Source: Parafannyhessea umbonata (GTDB lineage Bacteria; Actinomycetota; Coriobacteriia; Coriobacteriales; Atopobiaceae). From it: DNA of 64,000 bases. The stretch covers positions 1,984,001 through 2,048,000 of the forward strand of contig NZ_LT629759.1 in assembly GCF_900105025.1 (NCBI RefSeq). The letters run 5' to 3'. The position numbers and the translations under genes are program-made. Below, in pieces: positions 42,760 to 51,613 of this stretch (the stretch's first letter is position 1; every line of letters begins with the position of its first letter). Below the pieces are notes generated by a model. The model was not told the DNA's origin. It made no database searches and was given only the letters and a program-made list of their open reading frames with translations.

Positions 42760-42817
42760 GTCCTTCTCACCCGGCTCGCCGCTACAATTGCAGAGAAGAA
42801 CGCGGGCGCGCGCCCGC
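42760..42817 (+). promoter_or_regulatory. Promoter region of rlmD with inverted recurrent words and a 16-bp palindrome
   Basis: TACAAT (42783-42788) is a likely -10. It is flanked by GTCCTTCTC (42760-42768) and GAGAAGAAC (42793-42801), an inverted pair of the recurrent word. The perfect palindrome GCGGGCGCGCGCCCGC (42802-42817) follows at once and would sit in the 5' UTR. Confidence 0.4.
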
Positions 42818-42844
42818 AGGGACCACGTACGTTCGCGAGGTTAC

Positions 42845-44044
42845 ATGGGCTACAAGACCTACACCTGCCCCATCGCAAAGTCGTGCGGCGGCTGCGAGTG
42901 GCTTGCCGTTCCGTACCCCATCCAACTCCGGCGCAAGCAGGAGCTGGTGGAGGGGCTGCTGGGCAGCATGGCGCGGGAGGACGGGTGCTCCGTGGGGGCA
43001 ATCCGCGGGATGGACGAGCCCGTTGCGTACCGCCACAAGGCCGCGACGCCGTTTGCGCCCGGCAAGGGCGGGCGCGTGCGCTCCGGCTTCTATAGCGCGG
43101 GCACGCACCGCATCGTGGCGTGCGGCAGCTGCCTGGTTGAGGACCCCAGGGCGCGCGGCATCCTGGAGGACGTTGCGCGCGTGGCACAGGAGCTGGGCAT
43201 ACGCCCGTACCAAGAAGACCGCGGGCGCGGCACGCTGCGCCACGCCGTCGTGCGCTGCGGGTACGCCACGGACGACGTGCTGCTGACCGTGGTCGCAAAC
43301 GGGCAGCGCCTGCCGCGCGAGGACGAGTTCGTGCGGCGCATGGCGCGGCTGCACCCGGAGGTCACGTCCATCGTGCTCAACGTGAACCAGCGCCGGACGA
43401 ACGCGATCCTGGGGCGCGAGTGCCGCACGCTCATGGGGCCCGGCACCATGGAGGACGCGCTGTTGGGCTGCACGTTCCGCATTGGCCCCACGAGCTTCTA
43501 TCAGACGAACCCCCGTCAGACGGAGGTCCTGTACCAGCTGGCCGTGGACGGCGCGCGGCTGCGTGACGGTATGCGTGTGCTGGACGCGTACTGTGGCTGC
43601 GGTACCATCGGCATCTGCGCGGCGTCGCAGGCGCGCGCCGCGGGCGCAAGCATCACCGTAGTGGGCGTGGAGCAGGTGGCGGGCGCCGTGCGGATGGCGC
43701 GCGGCAACGCCAAGGCAAACGGTCTGGCAGACAGCTGCGAGTTTGTACGCGCGGACGCCACGGCCTACATGGAGGACGTCGCTCGTGGCAGGCGCGATGC
43801 CGGGTTCGACGTGGTGGTGATGGACCCGCCGCGCGCAGGCTCGACGCCGGAGTTCCTGGCGGGCGTGGCGCACCTCGCCCCCAGCCGTGTGGTCTACGTG
43901 AGCTGCAACGTGAAGACGCAGGCACGCGACCTCGCACTTCTCCGCCAGCACGGCTATGCGATGGAGTCCGCGGTGCCCGTGGACATGTTCCCGCACACAA
44001 AGCACGTGGAGAGCGTCGTCACGCTAGCGGCCACGCGCGCGTGA
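42845..44044 (+). CDS. rlmD: 23S rRNA (uracil-5-)-methyltransferase, RlmD/RumA family
   Basis: 399 residues. The N-terminal cysteines CPIAKSCGGCEW and the CGSC motif fit the 4Fe-4S cluster of this family; no TRAM domain precedes them, as in short members. The SAM-binding motif is VLDAYCGCGTIGI and the catalytic region is VVMDPPRAG with the nucleophile in YVSCNVKTQARDL. It methylates C5 of a uridine in 23S rRNA. Start at 42845, with GAGG upstream. Members with one or two targets (RlmCD) cannot be separated here. Confidence 0.9.
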   Translation: MGYKTYTCPIAKSCGGCEWLAVPYPIQLRRKQELVEGLLGSMAREDGCSVGAIRGMDEPVAYRHKAATPFAPGKGGRVRSGFYSAGTHRIVACGSCLVEDPRARGILEDVARVAQELGIRPYQEDRGRGTLRHAVVRCGYATDDVLLTVVANGQRLPREDEFVRRMARLHPEVTSIVLNVNQRRTNAILGRECRTLMGPGTMEDALLGCTFRIGPTSFYQTNPRQTEVLYQLAVDGARLRDGMRVLDAYCGCGTIGICAASQARAAGASITVVGVEQVAGAVRMARGNAKANGLADSCEFVRADATAYMEDVARGRRDAGFDVVVMDPPRAGSTPEFLAGVAHLAPSRVVYVSCNVKTQARDLALLRQHGYAMESAVPVDMFPHTKHVESVVTLAATRA

Positions 44045-44113
44045 CGATTCCATCGTTATTGCGACGATTTGGCGCGCGGGCATTGCCCGCGGCCCAACTA
44101 AGTGCCAGCCTGT

Positions 44114-44141
44114 CTTCGGCCCCGCCTCGGGGCCGAAGTTT
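44114..44141 (+). terminator. rlmD terminator
   Basis: CTTCGGCCCC and GGGGCCGAAG form a 10-bp perfect stem with TTT after it, about 70 bp past the stop. Confidence 0.8.
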
Positions 44142-44169
44142 GGCGATTCGTACGTAAAGAGGCACGTTC

Positions 44170-45153
44170 ATGACATCAAGAAGCGAGGCGACGCTTAGTC
44201 GCAACCCGTTTGGCTACCACAGCCGCCACTGGTGGGTGGGGCTGGCCGCGTTTCTGTTCCTGTTCCTCGTGGGACCGTTCGCGGAGTTTGGCAACATGGA
44301 CCGCGGCACCATCCACCACGCGCCGCAGCTCGCGGAGCACTACCAGACCATGCTGCTGTGCTTCTCGCTCCTGCTCATATACCTGGTGCCGTTCTTCCTG
44401 TTCGTGCGCTACACGCGCATGCGCGCGGGCGTGCCACGCTGGCTCGTGGTGCTGGCATTCGCGAGCGGCCTGTTTGTTCCCGGCTGGATCGCCGGCGAGC
44501 TCAACGCCGGCGCAGACGACCTGCTGCACCTGCTCGCGTCCAAGTCCTTTGTCAGCACGTGGGGCGACGCCATCGAGGCGCCGCTGGTGGAAGAGACCCT
44601 CAAGCTCCTCACCGTGGTGGCGGTGCTGAGGCTGGTCGGCCGTCGCGAGGGGCGCGACTGGCTCGTGGGCGGCATGTGCGTGGGCATGGGCTTCCAGCTG
44701 TCCGAGGACCTCGGCTACATTGAGGACCAGATCGCCTCCGGGCACCACGGGTTCGAGACGGCGGTGCCGTTCACGCTCGACGACCGCATCTCCGGCGCAC
44801 TCGTCTCGCACTGGACGTACACGGCGCTCGTGGCCGTCGCGATCTGGCTGCTGTTCTGCCAGCGCCGCCGCGTGCGCGGGTTCCTGCTCCTGCTTGTGCC
44901 CCTGCTGAGCCACGCCGCGTGGGACACGCCTCTCAGCGACGCGGGCGCGCTGTTCGAGGCGTTTTTCTGCCTGATCGTGGCCGTCCCGTTCCTGTATGCT
45001 TGGGGCGACATCACGTTTGACGGTGGCCGGCGCCTTTCCGCAGCGCGCCCCAAACAGCGCAAGCGACGCAAGGCCCAGGGTGCGCACGTGACGCACACCG
45101 CGCCGCGCGAGAAGGACGCGAGCCCCGCGCCGCAGCCCCCACAGGGTCTGTAA
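44170..45153 (+). CDS. PrsW-like intramembrane metalloprotease
   Basis: 327 residues with about eight hydrophobic segments. The PrsW motifs are visible: EAPLVEETLKLL (EExxK), GMGFQLSEDLGYIED, HWTYTALVAVA and SHAAWDTPL. In Bacillus PrsW makes the first cut in an anti-sigma factor; here the target is unknown. The basic tail contains PREKDASPAPQP, encoded by a GAGAAGGAC word. GAGG precedes the ATG. The membrane protein gene at 45181 begins 27 bp later and is probably co-transcribed. Confidence 0.85.
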   Translation: MTSRSEATLSRNPFGYHSRHWWVGLAAFLFLFLVGPFAEFGNMDRGTIHHAPQLAEHYQTMLLCFSLLLIYLVPFFLFVRYTRMRAGVPRWLVVLAFASGLFVPGWIAGELNAGADDLLHLLASKSFVSTWGDAIEAPLVEETLKLLTVVAVLRLVGRREGRDWLVGGMCVGMGFQLSEDLGYIEDQIASGHHGFETAVPFTLDDRISGALVSHWTYTALVAVAIWLLFCQRRRVRGFLLLLVPLLSHAAWDTPLSDAGALFEAFFCLIVAVPFLYAWGDITFDGGRRLSAARPKQRKRRKAQGAHVTHTAPREKDASPAPQPPQGL

Positions 45154-45180
45154 CCAGCGCAAAGGTCGGGAGGTTGTGCC

Positions 45181-46902
45181 ATGCACGGTGGTGACGCGCG
45201 GAAAGACGCGCGCAAGGCAGCTGCAAGTTGCGCACGCGAAACCGCAAGTCCCTACGACCTTGGCACTCCCCTCCCGCGCGACTATCCGTACGATCCCCGC
45301 GGCCGCAGGCTTGCGGACGGCGCCCTCGCCACGGTCATCCTCCTGCGCGTCGCGGCGGCGGCGCTCGCGTTTGCCGGTCTCGCATGGTGCACAACCTGGT
45401 GGGCGGCCACCTCGCTTGGCGCCGCAATCACGGCCATCCTTTGCATCACGCTTTCTGCACTCGTCCTCGGGCGCGGCCTCGAGTATGCCGCTGGCGCGGC
45501 GTTCGGCCGCGCGTCGCTCCGCCTGGAGCCAAACGTTCGCCACGACTACGTGCTGCGCGTGTTTCGAAAGGGTCGCCGCTCCGCAGGCACCACGCCGCGG
45601 TTCCTGCTCGCTCTTGCGCGGCTAGACATCCTCAGAGGGCAGCCCCACCTAGCCGGCGACGCCCTCGCACGCGTAGACACGTCCCGCCTGAACCCCAACC
45701 GCTTAAAGCTCCTGTACCTGCTACAGACCGTCACGGCAATCCAGCTGCAAGAAGACGCCCACAACGCGGCAATCCGCTACGCGGGCATCACGGGCGAGAA
45801 AAACGCAGGCTTCCCGCCCGATAACGTGGTCCTTGGCTGGGCGCAAGACGCCGCGGACGGCCGCGCGCCTGAGGACGCAGCCATGCGCGACGTCTGCGCA
45901 AGCGCGCTGCAACCGCGCCGCCGCAGACCGCTTTTGGCAGTCTCGCTCTCCGTCATGCTGGCGCACTGTCTTCTCTTCGCAGGCGCCGCCACCGGGGTCG
46001 ACGCCACGGACAGTTGGCGCCTGCGCCTGGGATATCAGACCGTAGCAGGACTCTTGACCTCGACGTTCATGGTGGCGCTCGCAATCGCGGGCGTCGTTCT
46101 TCTCGCCCGGTGGCGCATGCGCCAGGATGCACCGCAAACGCGCGGACGCAAGGTCGCACAAGTCGTGGGCTCGTGCCTTGTGGTCATGGCTGTCACTTGT
46201 CTTGCGCTTGTTGTCGCTATTGGGACGATCTTCGCGACGGATGGAACAGAGCGGATCATCGCGCGCGGCGTACGGAGCGATTCGGCCGACGGACGCCCAT
46301 ACGACTACGTCGCGCTCGACATGGAAAACGGCTACGGTGCAGCTCGTTCCACCACGTATTGGCGCACGCGCGATTTCATCGTGATGCAAGAGTGGTCGCC
46401 AGCGCAGGATTATGACACCAAGGCAGAACGCAAGACGACTGCAGACAGCAGCGACGCTGGCACTGGTACGACCGATAGCTCGACGTCCGCAACGAAACCT
46501 GAAGACGCCTCTTCAGATCCAATCAGCTCCAACGCGTCCGATTTGGGCACGCCCGACGCCGACAGTGCGTCCGCACTCTCAGACCAGATGCGCGCGGTTG
46601 CAAGGTATCTGCAAGAGCAGGGCGTCGTACCCGGCGCAAGCGAGCCTGCGCTCGACTACGATGCCAAGGGCCATGCATATGCAAGTCTGGGCACGCAAAG
46701 TCAAACCGTGAACGGCAAGACCGTCGAAGTCGGGTACGAGCTGAGAGACAACGGCGAGTCACAGCAGCCTTCCGGCACGGCGCAGGAGCTCGTGCCGGAA
46801 CGCACGTATCCCAACGGCGAGGGCGATGAGGAGCTCGTGGGCTTCTACCTGGTGGACCACCAGACACTTGCCGTTACGGACGAAAACAGGACGTCCTGGT
46901 AG
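45181..46902 (+). CDS. Large membrane protein of unknown function, downstream of prsW
   Basis: 573 residues, family not recognised. Hydrophobic segments lie near residues 49-96 (two), 258-275, 285-310 and 330-360. The soluble stretch of about 150 residues between them looks helical and repeat-like (LALARLDILRGQPHLAGDAL, LKLLYLLQTVTAIQLQEDA), reminiscent of TPR-type proteins. The C-terminal 200 residues are polar and Ser/Thr/Asp-rich. GITGEKNAGFPPD carries an EKN motif. GGGAGG precedes the ATG. It could be the substrate or partner of the PrsW-like protease, by analogy only. Confidence 0.7.
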   Translation: MHGGDARKDARKAAASCARETASPYDLGTPLPRDYPYDPRGRRLADGALATVILLRVAAAALAFAGLAWCTTWWAATSLGAAITAILCITLSALVLGRGLEYAAGAAFGRASLRLEPNVRHDYVLRVFRKGRRSAGTTPRFLLALARLDILRGQPHLAGDALARVDTSRLNPNRLKLLYLLQTVTAIQLQEDAHNAAIRYAGITGEKNAGFPPDNVVLGWAQDAADGRAPEDAAMRDVCASALQPRRRRPLLAVSLSVMLAHCLLFAGAATGVDATDSWRLRLGYQTVAGLLTSTFMVALAIAGVVLLARWRMRQDAPQTRGRKVAQVVGSCLVVMAVTCLALVVAIGTIFATDGTERIIARGVRSDSADGRPYDYVALDMENGYGAARSTTYWRTRDFIVMQEWSPAQDYDTKAERKTTADSSDAGTGTTDSSTSATKPEDASSDPISSNASDLGTPDADSASALSDQMRAVARYLQEQGVVPGASEPALDYDAKGHAYASLGTQSQTVNGKTVEVGYELRDNGESQQPSGTAQELVPERTYPNGEGDEELVGFYLVDHQTLAVTDENRTSW

Positions 46903-46956
46903 GGACGCCCTGCTCTCACGCCACTCTTTCAGTTGTCTGCCCGCAACGTCGCGCCG

Positions 46957-47592
46957 TTACGCGCCCACTGGCGGGTCGACCACGACCTTGTTGCCCTCCA
47001 CGTGCACGCGACCCTCCGCCAGCAGCTGGATGGTGTCGGGGTACAGCTCGTGCTCGATCTCGTGGATGTGCGCCTCGAGCGTGTCCACGTCCCAGTCCTC
47101 CTGCACGGGCAGCGCGCGCTGCGCGATGATCGGACCGCAGTCGTACTTGTCGTCCGCAAAGTGCACGGTCACACCCGTGACCTTCACGCCGTAGTCAAAC
47201 GCATCCTGGATGGCGTGCGCACCCTTGAAGCTGGGCAGCAGCGCCGGATGCAGGTTCACGACGCGGTTCTGGAACGTGCGCAGGATCGGCGCGTGCACCA
47301 TGCGCATGTAGCCCGCCATGATCACGTAGTCGACCTTCTCGCGCACCAGCGTGGAGGCAATCACCTCGTCCGCCGTGATCGGGTCGGCGTACACCTCCTT
47401 GCTCAGGCTCATGGTCTGGATGCCCGCGGCCTCCGCGCGCTTCAGGCCATATGCGCTAGGGCGAGAAGAGATGACAATCGCGACCTCCGCGTCGAGCGTG
47501 CCTGCGGCGATCCTGTCGATTATGGCCTGCAGGTTCGTGCCGCTGCCGCTGATGAGGACGCCCAGCCGTATGGGCTTGCGCTCCTGGCTCAT
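46957..47592 (-). CDS. purN: Phosphoribosylglycinamide formyltransferase
   Basis: 211 residues. PurN transfers a formyl group from 10-formyl-THF to GAR. It carries the family's LISGSGTNLQAIID (GAR-binding loop), the catalytic Asn/His region VNLHPALLPSFKGAHAI and the Asp in VTVHFADDKYDCGPII. The ATG overlaps the purM stop (ATGA), showing translational coupling with purM upstream. Confidence 0.96.
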   Translation of the reverse strand: MSQERKPIRLGVLISGSGTNLQAIIDRIAAGTLDAEVAIVISSRPSAYGLKRAEAAGIQTMSLSKEVYADPITADEVIASTLVREKVDYVIMAGYMRMVHAPILRTFQNRVVNLHPALLPSFKGAHAIQDAFDYGVKVTGVTVHFADDKYDCGPIIAQRALPVQEDWDVDTLEAHIHEIEHELYPDTIQLLAEGRVHVEGNKVVVDPPVGA

Positions 47593-48659
47593 CGGTAGGT
47601 CACCTTGCCCTCGCCCTTCACGCACTCGCCCATCACAAACGGCGCAAAGCCCTGGGCAACCAGGTCCTCGCAAACCTCGTCCACGTCGTTCGGGTCGCAG
47701 ATGATGCTCATGCCAACGCCCATGTTGAACGTCTTGTACGCCTCGTCCGGGGTGAGGCCGGCCGCCTTCACGCAGTAGTCGATAATGGGCGGCACGTCCC
47801 ACGCGGGGCCGTCGGCGCCGCCACGGTCCACCACGGCGTCCACGTTGGAGGGAAGCGCGCGGTTGAGGTTCTCGGTGATGCCTCCGCCCGTGATGTGCGC
47901 CATCGCATGGATGGGGGCACCGGCCTTGAGGGCCGCCACCAGGCCGCCGGCGTAAATCGTGGTCGGGCGCATCACGGCGTCGGCCAGGCTCTCGCCGCCC
48001 AGCTCGGGAAGCGGGGTCTCAAGCTCCTCGACCGTCTTGCCCTCGATGGCGACCTTGCGCACCAGGCTGTAGCCGTTGGAGTGGATGCCAGAGCTCGGCA
48101 GGCCCAGGATCACGTCGCCCTCGTGCACCAGGTGCGGGCCGATCATCTTGGGACGGTCGACCACGCCCACCACAAAGCCGGCCAGGTCGTAGTCGTCCGG
48201 GTTCATCACACCGGGGTGCTCGGCCATCTCGCCGCCCACCAGGGCGCAGCCGGATTTCTTGCAGCCGTTCGCGATGCCCTTCACGATCTTGGCAACGTGC
48301 TCGGCACGCAGCTTGCCGATCGCAACGTAGTCCAGGAAGAACAGCGGCTCCGCGCCGATGGGCACCACGTCGTCCACGCACATGGCCACCAGGTCCTCGC
48401 CCACCGTCTCGTGACGGTCCAGCAGCTGGGCGATCGCGAGCTTGGTGCCCACGCCGTCCGTGCCGCTCACGAGCACGGGATCCTCCATGTCCTTGAAGCC
48501 CTTCATGCTGAAGCACGAGCCAAACCCGCCCAGACCGCCAATGACCTCGGGACGGTTCGTCTCCTTCACGGCCGCCTTGATGGCGTCCACCGCACGTGCG
48601 CCCTCGTCTACGTCCACGCCGGCGTCGGCGTAGGTAATGTGCTTGGGCTGAGTCTCCAT
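47589..48659 (-). CDS. purM: Phosphoribosylformylglycinamidine cyclo-ligase (AIR synthetase)
   Basis: 356 residues. PurM closes the imidazole ring of AIR using ATP. Typical segments are ITYADAGVDVDEGARAVDAI, VSGTDGVGTKL, GEMAEHPGVM and HITGGGITENLNRALP. The start at 48659 has GGAGGAG upstream, while the in-frame ATG further out has no homologous sequence. It forms a unit with purN. A sortase gene, not a purine gene, lies upstream. Confidence 0.96.
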   Translation of the reverse strand: METQPKHITYADAGVDVDEGARAVDAIKAAVKETNRPEVIGGLGGFGSCFSMKGFKDMEDPVLVSGTDGVGTKLAIAQLLDRHETVGEDLVAMCVDDVVPIGAEPLFFLDYVAIGKLRAEHVAKIVKGIANGCKKSGCALVGGEMAEHPGVMNPDDYDLAGFVVGVVDRPKMIGPHLVHEGDVILGLPSSGIHSNGYSLVRKVAIEGKTVEELETPLPELGGESLADAVMRPTTIYAGGLVAALKAGAPIHAMAHITGGGITENLNRALPSNVDAVVDRGGADGPAWDVPPIIDYCVKAAGLTPDEAYKTFNMGVGMSIICDPNDVDEVCEDLVAQGFAPFVMGECVKGEGKVTYR

Positions 48660-48741
48660 GCTCTTCTCCTCCGTGTGCTGCGCAAGGCAAAGGCCCTGCG
48701 CACCGGCTGCTGCGTATGTCACAAGTCTATCAAGTTCCATC

Positions 48742-48764
48742 GGCGCCGCCGCGGGCGCGGCGCC
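48742..48764 (-). terminator. Hairpin after the sortase gene
   Basis: GGCGCCGC and GCGGCGCC form an 8-bp stem 55 bp past the sortase stop. No U-run. Confidence 0.5.
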
Positions 48765-48818
48765 TTACGCGCACATTGTTTACGCGACGTACCCGCGGGC
48801 AGGCGCGTCTTCCGTTCC

Positions 48819-49829
48819 CTAGGAGCCGTTCGTGGTGCCAGAGGTCGCGCCGGAGGTCGACGCGTCCTGCGCCTGGGCCCCCGTTGCCGCCGCAGCCTCG
48901 CTCTTGGGCACGCACAGCATGACGGCGCGGCCGTGGCCAAAGTCGTAGTTGCACGTCACGAGCGTGAGCACGTGGCTCGTGCCGCCTATGACCTGCTGCG
49001 CGTCCGAGCGCTTCGCCACCGCCTTCGCGAGCATCTTGCCAAGATACGCATGAAACTCGTCATTCGATGCAAAGGTGAACGTGCGCAGGTCATCGTCGTA
49101 GTCGCTCTTGATGATGTACAGCAGCAGCGGCTCCAGCTCCCATGCCTTGTTGTTGCGGTCCACGTACCAGACCGTCTTCACCTTGTCGAAGTTCTCCTGC
49201 TTCTTGAGGTCGTCCAGCGGAGCGAACATCTGCCCGTCGTTCAGGTGGTGCCCGTAGATCAGTGACTGCGCGTCCACCATTCCCGGCTTCGTGTTCTTGC
49301 AGTCCAGGAACACCTGGCCGCCCACGCTGTACTCGCCCGTTGCGGACGTGCGCAGGTACGTGTTGTTGGTCTTGCCCTGGTACACGGGAAAGCTCATGCT
49401 CGTCCCCACGACGTCCACCCAGCCCACGATGTCGTCGTTCACGGCCTCCAGCGCGGCAAAGTCTATCTTGGGCGCGCCGTTGTCCTCGCTCACCTGGACG
49501 TTCGCAACCTTCTGGAGCTTCTCGTTGCTCTGCCGGGTGTGGCTGTACTCGCTTTGCGCGTGGAAGTACAGGTATCCCGCCGTGGCGAGAAGGGCTATGC
49601 CAACCACCAGGAAGACGGTGCTCAACACGTTGCGCAGCCGGTGCTTTCGCCTTGGGCGCTGCGAGGCGCCGACGGCCTCGCGCCTGTCATGGCTGGCGCG
49701 GGCGCCTGCCGACGCATCCTGCGCGGACGTCAGCGGCTCGAAGCCCACGGCACCTCGCTCCAACGCAGGCGCCACGGCTGGCGACTGCGCCGTGTCGCCG
49801 GGCTGCCGAGATCGCGTGTGCTTTCCCAT
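48819..49829 (-). CDS. Class B sortase
   Basis: 336 residues. A basic, disordered N-terminus of about 70 residues precedes a membrane segment (VLSTVFLVVGIALLATAGYLYF). The sortase domain follows. Catalytic His is in LIYGHHLNDGQMFAPLDDL, Cys in LTLVTCNYDFG, and Arg in GRAVMLCV. The YGHxxxDGxMF and TLxTCxY patterns and the extra helical stretch (DEFHAYLGKMLAKA) fit class B. TAGGAG precedes the ATG at 49829. Two LPXTG-type substrates are in this window (MPKTG and LPKTG), although classical class B enzymes use other signals. It interrupts the purine genes purM and purE. Confidence 0.9.
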   Translation of the reverse strand: MGKHTRSRQPGDTAQSPAVAPALERGAVGFEPLTSAQDASAGARASHDRREAVGASQRPRRKHRLRNVLSTVFLVVGIALLATAGYLYFHAQSEYSHTRQSNEKLQKVANVQVSEDNGAPKIDFAALEAVNDDIVGWVDVVGTSMSFPVYQGKTNNTYLRTSATGEYSVGGQVFLDCKNTKPGMVDAQSLIYGHHLNDGQMFAPLDDLKKQENFDKVKTVWYVDRNNKAWELEPLLLYIIKSDYDDDLRTFTFASNDEFHAYLGKMLAKAVAKRSDAQQVIGGTSHVLTLVTCNYDFGHGRAVMLCVPKSEAAAATGAQAQDASTSGATSGTTNGS

Positions 49830-49978
49830 CGTCACTCCTACCAAGGTCTCGGCGGGCGTTGGGCGCCGGCCGTCTTCGCTTCCAACGCACCATTCTTGCA
49901 CGTTTGGCATGCGTTCAGCCACAAACGACGCGAGGCGCCCACAAATGGACGCCTCGCGCTGCAGTGCATTTGCGTGAG

Positions 49979-50440
49979 CTAGGCCTCGGCCATCTGTCTC
50001 TTCAGCTCCACGATCTTCTCGCGGTACTCCGGCATGGTCGCGCCCAGGATCTGCGTCGCATAGATGGCCGCGTTCTTCGCGCCGCCGATGGCGACGCAGG
50101 CCACGGGCACGCCGGACGGCATCTGCACCATGGACAGGAGCGAGTCCATGCCACCGAGGTCGGAGGTCTTCATGGGCACGCCCACGATGGGAAGCGGGGT
50201 GTACGCCGCAACGACGCCGCCCAGGTGCGCAGCCTTGCCTGCCGCCGCGATGATCACCTTGATGCCGCGGTTCGCCGCGCTCGAGGCCCACTCGTGCACC
50301 TTCGCGGGCGCGCGATGCGCGGACGCGATGACAAGCTCGTAGGGAACGCCCAGCTCCTCCAGCTCCTTCGTGCATGCCTCCATTGCCGGCATGTCGGACT
50401 TCGAACCCATGATGATGCCGACGACAGGCTGCTCTGCCAT
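49979..50440 (-). CDS. purE: 5-(carboxyamino)imidazole ribonucleotide mutase
   Basis: 153 residues. Class I PurE moves the carboxyl group of N5-CAIR to C4. The N-terminus VGIIMGSKSDMPAME and the SAHRAP and AAGKAAHLGGVVAA loops are diagnostic. GGAGG precedes the ATG at 50440. A TATACT in the upstream 98-bp gap could be its -10. No purK is present in this window. Confidence 0.96.
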   Translation of the reverse strand: MAEQPVVGIIMGSKSDMPAMEACTKELEELGVPYELVIASAHRAPAKVHEWASSAANRGIKVIIAAAGKAAHLGGVVAAYTPLPIVGVPMKTSDLGGMDSLLSMVQMPSGVPVACVAIGGAKNAAIYATQILGATMPEYREKIVELKRQMAEA

Positions 50441-50538
50441 GCTTGACCTCCAAGGTCTCGTGTTCGTCTCTTTGGAAAGCGCCCTTCCAGCCAACGCCTG
50501 CGCCGATGGCCGCTACAGACAGTATAGGTTCAGCGGCG

Positions 50539-51537
50539 TCAGTTTCCACCGCCCGCGCCAGTCGCAGCGCCGGCGGTGTTCTTCTCGCCCGTGGCGATTG
50601 TGGCGCTCGCAGTGGCGTTGTTGTCCGTGGTAGAGGTGACGTCCGTGCCGGACTCGCCATCGGTGGACTTTTCGTTGGTGCCAGAGGTCAGCACGCCCAG
50701 TATGCCGCCGGCCCCGCCGTCCGTGCCGCTTGTGGACTTGTCGTCCGCGCTCGGGCCAAACACCTGGTCCAGCACCCCGTTCGTGATGGACTTGCGCAGC
50801 TGTTTTTCCGTCGCGGAGTCAACGCCCGTGATGGAGCAGTTGAAGCGCACGCCCTGCGCGGTCGACGTCTTGGTCCAGATGAACGTCATGAGGGTCTTCA
50901 GCTCGCCCGTGGGCTTGAGGTAGCCAAAGAACCTGGACGTCTGAATCTTGCCCGCCTTGTTCACGTGAACGTTCACGTTGTAGATGACAGTGTTGATGTC
51001 AGGGTTCATGAGGGCGTTCGTCGCAAGGGCGGCCGCCTGGATCTGCGAGGTCGAGAACACGCCCAGCACGTCGGAGGAGCTCGTGTCCGTCACGGTCACC
51101 TCGATGCGGTGGGTGTTCTCGTCCGCCTCCTGCACCGAGAAGTCCTCCGGGAACTGCGTGTAGCCGTTTCCCCACTCCACGCCGTTGCTCATGGCTGCGA
51201 CGACGCTCGAGATGCTGGCTTCGTTGCCAAGGCTGCGCGTGCTGACGCGTCGCACCACGCCGCAGGACACCTGCAGTGTTACGACGGCCAGGAAGAACAC
51301 CACGAGGAAGATGGTCGTGGTGCGGGTCATGACCTCGCCCACGTTGGAGCCCGAGGGGTCCTTGTCGGAAAGCGGGTCCACGTCGACGCCGTGGCGCCCC
51401 TGGCTGCGCATCTTGCGCTGGCGCGCCGCGGTCTCCTCGTTGGTGTGGCCCGTCTCGTCCACGGTCGAGAAGAGCTTCTCTGCGTCTGCGGCGTCAAGGG
51501 TGCCCCGCCCGCGAGCCTTTCCCCCCAACTTTGCCAT
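50539..51537 (-). CDS. Membrane-anchored protein of unknown function
   Basis: 332 residues. A charged N-terminal cytoplasmic part of about 70 residues precedes one membrane segment (TTTIFLVVFFLAVVTLQVSC). The extracytoplasmic domain of about 165 residues follows (VEWGNGYTQFPEDFSVQEAD, INTVIYNVNVHVNKAGKIQT). The end is a Ser/Thr/Gly-rich tail with ATGEKNTAGAATG, another copy of the recurrent word. GAAGAGG precedes the ATG at 51537. Family not recognised. The Cys after the membrane segment might suggest a lipobox (LQVSC), but its distance from the N-terminus argues against a normal lipoprotein signal. Confidence 0.7.
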   Translation of the reverse strand: MAKLGGKARGRGTLDAADAEKLFSTVDETGHTNEETAARQRKMRSQGRHGVDVDPLSDKDPSGSNVGEVMTRTTTIFLVVFFLAVVTLQVSCGVVRRVSTRSLGNEASISSVVAAMSNGVEWGNGYTQFPEDFSVQEADENTHRIEVTVTDTSSSDVLGVFSTSQIQAAALATNALMNPDINTVIYNVNVHVNKAGKIQTSRFFGYLKPTGELKTLMTFIWTKTSTAQGVRFNCSITGVDSATEKQLRKSITNGVLDQVFGPSADDKSTSGTDGGAGGILGVLTSGTNEKSTDGESGTDVTSTTDNNATASATIATGEKNTAGAATGAGGGN

Positions 51538-51613
51538 GAAGCCTCTTCCTGCCGCGGGCCACGCCCGTCCCGTCAATCAATCCGGCCAACAATCAATCCC
51601 GTCAAGTATATTG

